NCBI GenBank assembly: GCA_934401725.1
Contig: CAKRSS010000065.1
Location: 1 to 10,340, forward strand
Reading direction: 5' to 3'
Length of the DNA stretch: 10,340 bases
DNA from: an uncultured Eubacteriales bacterium
Lineage (GTDB): Bacteria > Bacillota > Clostridia > Oscillospirales > CAG-272
The position numbers and the translations under genes were made by a program. Of this stretch, positions 6,413-10,340 are shown piece by piece. Each line of letters starts with the position of its first letter. The stretch's first letter is position 1. The notes under the pieces were generated by a model. It was not told the origin of the DNA. It saw only the letters and a list, made by a program, of their open reading frames with translations, and made no database searches.

Positions 6413-6445
6413 AAACGCGGCACAGCGCGAAGCTGTGCCGCGTTT
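6413..6445 (-). terminator. Intergenic hairpin between the two lipoprotein genes
   Basis: A perfect 14-base-pair stem (6413-6426 and 6432-6445) with five-base loop lies 12 bases after the stop codon of the upstream lipoprotein. On the minus strand only three T residues follow, so it is a weak or partial terminator, or an mRNA-stabilising stem. No obvious promoter lies between it and the GDPD start codon, so read-through is likely. Confidence 0.55.
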
Positions 6446-6457
6446 TATCGCGTAAAA

Positions 6458-7408
6458 TTATTTTACGTAGGTAATCTCGTCGAAAATGACGTAGGAATCG
6501 GCGGAGTAAATATAGCCGTCAGTGTAGCAACGCATGCTGAGGATGAAGATGTCCGGGAAGGTTTCACCGACAACGCTTTTTGAAGTCTTGTCGTAGAACG
6601 AAGAAGCGGGAACATAAATCCAGCCTGCGAAGTTGTCCGGAATTTTGATGCGGCAGGAGGTTATGTTGGTGGACTGAACCCACGCGCCGTTCTCATAGTA
6701 GTAAGCTACAGCGGAGCCGACTGCGTTCTCAGGTCCCATTGAACGGATGTCGTTTGTGTTGATGGTAACGGAAGCGCATACGGTGTCGGGCTTGTCGGGG
6801 TTGGGAGCTACGTTGGAGAAGTCAACGTAGAACATAATACCCTTGCAGCCCACGATGGGAGCATCGCCGAAGCACTGCATTTCGATCTCGCCGCGCGAAT
6901 CCTTGGAATCAGCCTTGCCTGCAAACTTTACAGCTTTCCCAAAGATAGCACCGCCGTCAGTGCCGACGTATGTAGCGCTGCCCTTGGAGTTGCCGGCAAT
7001 GAGGTAATCCTCGTCAGCATTGTCGAAGCAGAAGGTGCGGCAGGCGATCTCGTAGCTTGCGTTGCCGGGCAGAGTTGCGGGCATCACGGCTTTGAGCGCA
7101 GCCTTGTCGGCGTCGGAGAGCTCGTCGAACTCGATGGGATCGACGGAAACGACAGGAGCGGGAGTGGAAGAGTCGTCAGCCTTGGGGGTGGTGGTGTCGT
7201 CACTCTTTGCGGGAGTGGTCTCATTGTCCTTGGGAGTGGTGGTGTCGTTGGGCTTCTCGGTTGTTGTGCCGGGGGTGGGGGTGGTGTTGTTCTCTGTCTT
7301 CGGCGTGGTTGTGTCGCCGTTGGGAGTGTTACTGCCGTTATTGCACGCTGTCATGGCGAACACCATGACGAGTACGAGCGCCAGTGCTATAAGAGCCTTG
7401 AATTTCAT
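6458..7408 (-). CDS. Lipoprotein with Thr/Pro-rich linker and beta-sandwich-like domain
   Basis: This is a predicted surface lipoprotein of 316 residues whose precise family I do not recognise. The signal peptide ends in the lipobox MTAC with Cys22. Residues 23-88 are an extended linker with recurrent TTTPK-like units, rich in Thr, Pro, Asp and Asn. Residues from about 115 to the end alternate hydrophobic strands with polar turns, contain few helices, and end in YVIFDEITYVK. Together with GWIYVPASSFY (262-272) this resembles galactose-binding or carbohydrate-binding beta-sandwich modules often found on Clostridia surface proteins. Carbohydrate or polymer binding is therefore a guess. The ATG at 7408 has GAGGAGG upstream; the in-frame start at 7423 would add five residues before the signal peptide. 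It has its own consensus promoter. By eye its codon use is less GC-rich at third positions than its neighbours, as in strongly expressed genes. Confidence 0.8.
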   Translation of the reverse strand: MKFKALIALALVLVMVFAMTACNNGSNTPNGDTTTPKTENNTTPTPGTTTEKPNDTTTPKDNETTPAKSDDTTTPKADDSSTPAPVVSVDPIEFDELSDADKAALKAVMPATLPGNASYEIACRTFCFDNADEDYLIAGNSKGSATYVGTDGGAIFGKAVKFAGKADSKDSRGEIEMQCFGDAPIVGCKGIMFYVDFSNVAPNPDKPDTVCASVTINTNDIRSMGPENAVGSAVAYYYENGAWVQSTNITSCRIKIPDNFAGWIYVPASSFYDKTSKSVVGETFPDIFILSMRCYTDGYIYSADSYVIFDEITYVK

Positions 7409-7438
7409 GGGAATCCTCCTCAAAATTTATTCCTTCAT

Positions 7439-7467
7439 ATTATATCAAGGTGGCTGTTTATTGTCAA
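7439..7467 (-). promoter_or_regulatory. Perfect SigA-type promoter of the lipoprotein gene
   Basis: TTGACA (7462-7467) and TATAAT (7439-7444) on the minus strand are exactly 17 bases apart. The start site should be near 7432, giving a leader of about 24 bases with a strong ribosome binding site. This predicts strong constitutive expression. Confidence 0.9.
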
Positions 7468-7497
7468 GAATCAGGCCGAATATTCAGCACATTGTAC

Positions 7498-7544
7498 AAA
7501 AAGGAGCCGCCGGGTTTGGTGAGCGTGCCCACATGCCCGGCGGC
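7498..7544 (-). terminator. Intrinsic terminator of the sigma/solute-binding-like operon
   Basis: On the minus strand a nine-base GC-only stem (7536-7544 with 7506-7514) encloses a 21-base loop and is followed by TCC and five T residues (7498-7502). It lies nine bases past the stop codon of the upstream gene and just before the next promoter, so it separates the two transcription units. Confidence 0.8.
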
Positions 7545-7553
7545 AGAGATTAG

Positions 7554-9077
7554 TTATCGAGCTGCAAAGTTTACTGCAATTTTGCGCAGACGTGTTTCCG
7601 TGAGTCTCCTTGACTGCTCGATGAGAGCGTCGGCTCCCTCGCCGGAGCCGATTATATTGGTGAACATCGGATTATCGCACAGCCCGAGCATGGGGTCAAG
7701 GCTGAACGCGGTATTGCCGATCACGATGTCAAACATACCGACGGCCCCGACGAGCGTTACATGACGCCCCTTGATGACGGGGAGGAACTGCTTCTCAATG
7801 GTGTCGTCCTCGGCCATGCTCTGAAGGACTGTCGACACTGTGTCCGCACCGTACTGCCGCGGGATCGCGTAGAAGAAGGCGGCTGCGCCTATCGGCGCGC
7901 GGTAGTCGCCGGTCTCCTCAAGCGTGGGGAGCGGCAGGATGTGCAGGTAGTCGTAGGTGCTGTCGAGGGTGGCCATGACGGTTCCCATGTCGCACAGCGA
8001 GAACATGCTGTTGTCAAGCGTCGCGTTCTTGGTCGAGATAACGCCCGTGTCGACGCCGGAGAGCAGCGCGCACAGCTTGGTGATACTGCCTGACCAGTCG
8101 GAGGAGAGGCTGAGGGTGTTGTTGTCAGCCAGCCTGATACCGGCGCCGTTTGCAAGCAGCGCGGCGTCATGCTCGCCGTTGAGCCCGAGCACGGTTCCCG
8201 TGGCGTTCTTTGACAGCGCAAGCACCGCCTCGAGCGTCCACTTGGCCTCGTTGACGAGCTTTATGGTGTCGGAATAGCTGAGTCCGGCGGCTTCCATGAG
8301 CCCCTTATTGCCGACAAGGAACTTCTGAGACAGCGTTGCGTTGGGCGATATGTGGCCGGTCACGAAATACAGGTTGCCTTTTATGCTCAGTGTCTCGACC
8401 ATTTCAGGGTTCCAAGCCTCGGACTTTACGTCGACGCCGGTGGTTTTGTTCAGCTCCGTCAGGGCGTTGATGGTGGTCAGCGCCATGATTGAATCCGAAT
8501 GCGCCGCGGCGAGCATGTTTTCGATGTCGCTGGCCATGACGCGGTTCTTTACCTCGTTCACAAACGCCGTCTTCGACTCGGCGTAGGAAATCCGGATAGC
8601 GCAGCCAAGCGCCTGTGTGACGTTCTCACGGCGCATGTAAAGCGAATCGTTGAGCGACTCCCCCGTGATGTCGTCGCCGCCGAGCTCGCGCACGTAGCCG
8701 GTGTCGATGGCAAGTATGTTTATGACAGTTACGCGCAGGTCGGTGCCCGAGGGCTTGTAATCGGACGTGGTTGAGGGGGCGGTCTGCGAGTCTGTCGTGC
8801 TCTCGGAGCCGGGCGCGGCGTCACCCGAGGTATCGGCGGGGTCTTCGCTCAGACCTCCGTGAGACGGATTGGTTCCGGGACCGTTGCCGCCGTCGTCGGG
8901 ACGGCCGACAAAGCGCACCAGCGTTACGTACCCCACGCCGATGAGGCAGACGACGAGCAGGCAGGCGGCGACCTGCGTCAGGCGTCTGAGCACGGTATTC
9001 GAGGTACGCGACTGACGGGTCATATCACCGCCAACGGCGTTTTGACGAAGAATTTTTTTGAGTTTTCGGTTGTTCAT
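7554..9077 (-). CDS. Membrane-anchored solute-binding-like protein, putative anti-sigma partner
   Basis: A 507-residue protein with three parts. Residues 1-32 are short, basic and cytoplasmic. Residues 33-56 form one membrane span. Residues 57-112 are a Gly/Ser/Thr/Pro linker, and 113-507 lie outside the cell. The outer part resembles family 1 extracellular solute-binding proteins: GESLNDSLYMRRENV (139-153), a GNLYFVTGHISPNATLS strand-loop (234-250), an AAGLSYSDTIKLVNEAKWTLEAV stretch (263-285), and ILPLPTLEE (380-388). Such proteins normally carry a lipobox; here a transmembrane helix replaces it, since AAC at 36-38 sits at the start of the hydrophobic run rather than its end. The ATG overlaps the sigma factor stop codon by one base, with AAGGAGG inside that gene, so synthesis is coupled. 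In Clostridia this slot usually holds the anti-sigma factor. The cytoplasmic part is shorter than known anti-sigma domains, so sigma binding is an inference. Confidence 0.78.
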   Translation of the reverse strand: MNNRKLKKILRQNAVGGDMTRQSRTSNTVLRRLTQVAACLLVVCLIGVGYVTLVRFVGRPDDGGNGPGTNPSHGGLSEDPADTSGDAAPGSESTTDSQTAPSTTSDYKPSGTDLRVTVINILAIDTGYVRELGGDDITGESLNDSLYMRRENVTQALGCAIRISYAESKTAFVNEVKNRVMASDIENMLAAAHSDSIMALTTINALTELNKTTGVDVKSEAWNPEMVETLSIKGNLYFVTGHISPNATLSQKFLVGNKGLMEAAGLSYSDTIKLVNEAKWTLEAVLALSKNATGTVLGLNGEHDAALLANGAGIRLADNNTLSLSSDWSGSITKLCALLSGVDTGVISTKNATLDNSMFSLCDMGTVMATLDSTYDYLHILPLPTLEETGDYRAPIGAAAFFYAIPRQYGADTVSTVLQSMAEDDTIEKQFLPVIKGRHVTLVGAVGMFDIVIGNTAFSLDPMLGLCDNPMFTNIIGSGEGADALIEQSRRLTETRLRKIAVNFAAR

Positions 9078-9592
9078 CAGTTGAATCCCTCCTTAATAAG
9101 AATTTTTTTGAGCTGTTCGCGTCCGCGGCGCATACGGCTTTTGACAGTCGGGAGCGGCAGATCCAGAATGCGCGCGATTTCCGCAAGACGCAGGCTGTTG
9201 AAATAGTAGAGCACTATCACCTGCCGCTGATCCTCGCCGAGGCTTGCGATGGCGTAACGCACCGATTCCTGTTCGGGAGTGAGGAGCGGAATGTCATCGG
9301 AGCGCGCTGTGCGGTCGAGCGGCGCCGTGGGCACATAGGACGACGCGTGGTTATTGCAGACGTTGCAGGCGATCTTCATTATGTAGGCCTTGCCGCTGAC
9401 ATCGGACTCCGATATGTCCTTGTAGCGGTAGAGCCGGAGGAAGGTCTCCTGCGCTAGATCCTCGCCGAGGTGCATGTCACCGCAGCGATAGACGCAATAA
9501 CGATAGACGTCGCCGTAGTATTCACGGTAGATAGACTCTCGGGTATTGACGTCGCCCTCCCGGGCAAGAGCGACGTTGTTTTTTTGGGCCAT
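9077..9592 (-). CDS. ECF-type RNA polymerase sigma factor
   Basis: This is an alternative sigma factor of 171 residues that would direct RNA polymerase to a small regulon. Region 2 spans about 20-57 (IYREYYGDVYRYC, then HLGEDLAQETFLRLYRY, with the DLAQETF core-binding signature). Region 4 spans about 110-165 (IASLGEDQRQVIVLYYF, LAEIARILDLPLPTVKSRMRRG), a helix-turn-helix for the -35 element. There is no region 1 or 3 and no C-terminal extension, as usual for the ECF group. The ATG at 9592 has AAAGGCGG upstream; an in-frame TTG at 9637 would add 15 residues but lacks a ribosome binding site. It is translationally coupled to the membrane protein after it, the normal layout of sigma/anti-sigma pairs. 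Its subgroup and targets cannot be read here. Confidence 0.93.
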   Translation of the reverse strand: MAQKNNVALAREGDVNTRESIYREYYGDVYRYCVYRCGDMHLGEDLAQETFLRLYRYKDISESDVSGKAYIMKIACNVCNNHASSYVPTAPLDRTARSDDIPLLTPEQESVRYAIASLGEDQRQVIVLYYFNSLRLAEIARILDLPLPTVKSRMRRGREQLKKILIKEGFN

Positions 9593-9731
9593 CTTGTTGC
9601 CGCCTTTCTGAGATTTTGATGCATCTACTATATACAACCGAAAAAACGTCGGAAAAGATTCACAAACGAAAAATTTTTATTGAAATTCGCTTTGGGGCAT
9701 AATAAAACAAAACACGAAAGAGAGATAAATT
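9593..9731. promoter_or_regulatory. Divergent intergenic region of sigma factor and spoVAC
   Basis: This 139-base AT-rich stretch must hold promoters in both directions. Toward spoVAC, CATAATA (9698-9704) matches the -10 pattern of forespore sigma G promoters (CATNNTA), but I see no good -35 element at the right spacing. Toward the sigma gene, TGAATCTTTT followed by CGGTTGTATA on the minus strand (about 9625-9663) could be an autoregulated ECF promoter. Both readings are tentative. Confidence 0.4.
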
Positions 9732-10178
9732 ATGAATATATCCAAATCAAACTATCCGCGATACGCGGATGCGCGCGCGCCCAGGTCTGCCGTCGTGCGG
9801 GATTGTATGCGCGCGTTTGTCTGCGGGGGGATTATCTGCGTTATAGGAGAGGGGCTGAACAAGCTGTACACGCTGTTCGGTCTTAGCCGCGACGACGCGG
9901 GGCTGCTGTGCTCGGTGACGCTTATTTTCATCGCGGTGCTGCTGACCGGGCTCGGTGTTTTTGACCGCATCGCGCGTTTTGCGGGCGCTGGAACGCTTGT
10001 GCCGATAACGGGCTTTGCCAACGCTGTTGTGTCGCCCGCGATGGACAGCTACCGCGAGGGCTTAGTGCTGGGGATCGGCTCCAAGATATTCACCGTCGCC
10101 GGGCCGGTGCTGCTGTACGGCACGCTGGCGGGGGCAGTGTACGGGGTGATTTATTATATTGTAAAAATGATTTTTTGA
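9732..10178 (+). CDS. spoVAC: Stage V sporulation protein AC
   Basis: This is an integral membrane protein of 148 residues, part of the SpoVA channel that moves calcium-dipicolinic acid into the developing spore and out at germination. Known family features are plain: FVCGGIICVIGEGLNKLY (29-46), TLIFIAVLLTGLGVFDRIARFAGAG (63-87), VPITGFANAVVSPAMD (90-105), EGLVLGIGSKIFTVAGPVLLYG (109-130) and a final hydrophobic helix. The polar N-terminal 25 residues and the full length fit SpoVAC rather than the shorter, related SpoVAE. The ATG has only a weak AG-rich ribosome binding site (AAAGAGAG, about nine bases upstream). In Bacilli and Clostridia spoVAC normally precedes spoVAD and spoVAE; here repeat DNA follows the stop codon, so the rest of the operon is absent, displaced or beyond the window. 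It shows that the host can form spores or descends from spore formers. Confidence 0.93.
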   Translation: MNISKSNYPRYADARAPRSAVVRDCMRAFVCGGIICVIGEGLNKLYTLFGLSRDDAGLLCSVTLIFIAVLLTGLGVFDRIARFAGAGTLVPITGFANAVVSPAMDSYREGLVLGIGSKIFTVAGPVLLYGTLAGAVYGVIYYIVKMIF

Positions 10179-10230
10179 GGGAGGGATTTGGCTCGCCGGA
10201 CGTTCGGCAAAAAGCGGTTTTTATAAAAAG

Positions 10231-10340
10231 AAGTTCTTTGGCCTTGGCGGGCTGCCGCCGTGACGAATTCCGACGTGTTCGAAGTGTACTTTTCTGCTAT
10301 GCGGCAGAAAAGTACCAAAGAGAACGCACCCAAGCGGGGG
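10231..10340 (+). repeat. Right arm of inverted dispersed repeat with strong hairpin
   Basis: Colinear with the left arm at 1-102 in inverted orientation (10231-10253 identical to 80-102; 10281-10290 identical to 43-52). It also contains a perfect 12-base-pair hairpin (10286-10297 and 10304-10315, loop TATGCG). The repeat begins about 50 bases after the spoVAC stop codon and runs out of the window. The bases between spoVAC and the repeat hold no gene. Confidence 0.75.

Noticed and set aside
8961..8979. Possible lipobox (AAC) in the solute-binding-like protein
   Set aside because: The cysteine is at the start of the hydrophobic stretch, not the end, so cleavage and lipidation there are unlikely; a transmembrane anchor fits better.
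9593..9637. Earlier TTG start giving 15 more residues of the sigma factor
   Set aside because: There is no ribosome binding site before it, the extra residues do not fit region 2, and the stretch overlaps likely promoter sequence.

Overview
The window looks like chromosomal DNA of a GC-rich, spore-forming Firmicute (Clostridia, probably an uncultured gut Oscillospirales/Christensenellales-type lineage). The grounds are a clear SpoVAC sporulation protein, strong AGGAGG-type ribosome binding sites, two SigA-type promoters with perfect TTGACA-17-TATAAT, Thr/Pro-rich lipoprotein linkers after a lipobox, and a YtrA-type GntR/ABC operon. The lineage is inferred from style, not from a search.

Layout. 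Positions 1-102 hold one arm of an inverted dispersed repeat whose partner is at 10231-10340. On the minus strand, 3305 down to 271 is a three-gene overlapping operon: YtrA-like GntR repressor, ABC ATPase, ABC permease with a large soluble C-terminal part. It has a consensus promoter, a repressor-type operator over the start site and a good intrinsic terminator. From about 3376 to 4485 there is no credible gene. That 1.1 kb is a mosaic of palindromic and tandem repeats, several with compensatory changes in their stems.

From 6390 to 4486 (minus) is a lipoprotein with a C-terminal glycerophosphodiester phosphodiesterase (GDPD) domain behind two tandem alpha/beta modules. From 7408 to 6458 (minus) is a second lipoprotein, with a long Thr/Pro/Asp linker and a beta-sandwich-like C-terminal domain, behind its own perfect promoter. 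From 9592 to 7554 (minus) an ECF sigma factor overlaps by one base a membrane-anchored protein. That protein sits in the anti-sigma position, but its extracellular part resembles a family 1 ABC solute-binding protein. From 9732 to 10178 (plus), divergent from the sigma factor, is spoVAC, followed directly by repeat DNA rather than spoVAD.

How the parts may work together (inference): the ECF sigma and the solute-binding-like membrane protein look like a signalling pair in which an extracellular ligand domain would control sigma release. The two downstream lipoproteins are surface proteins and candidate targets, but the first has a housekeeping promoter, so this link is unproven. The GntR/ABC operon is self-contained and resembles cell-envelope-stress ABC modules.
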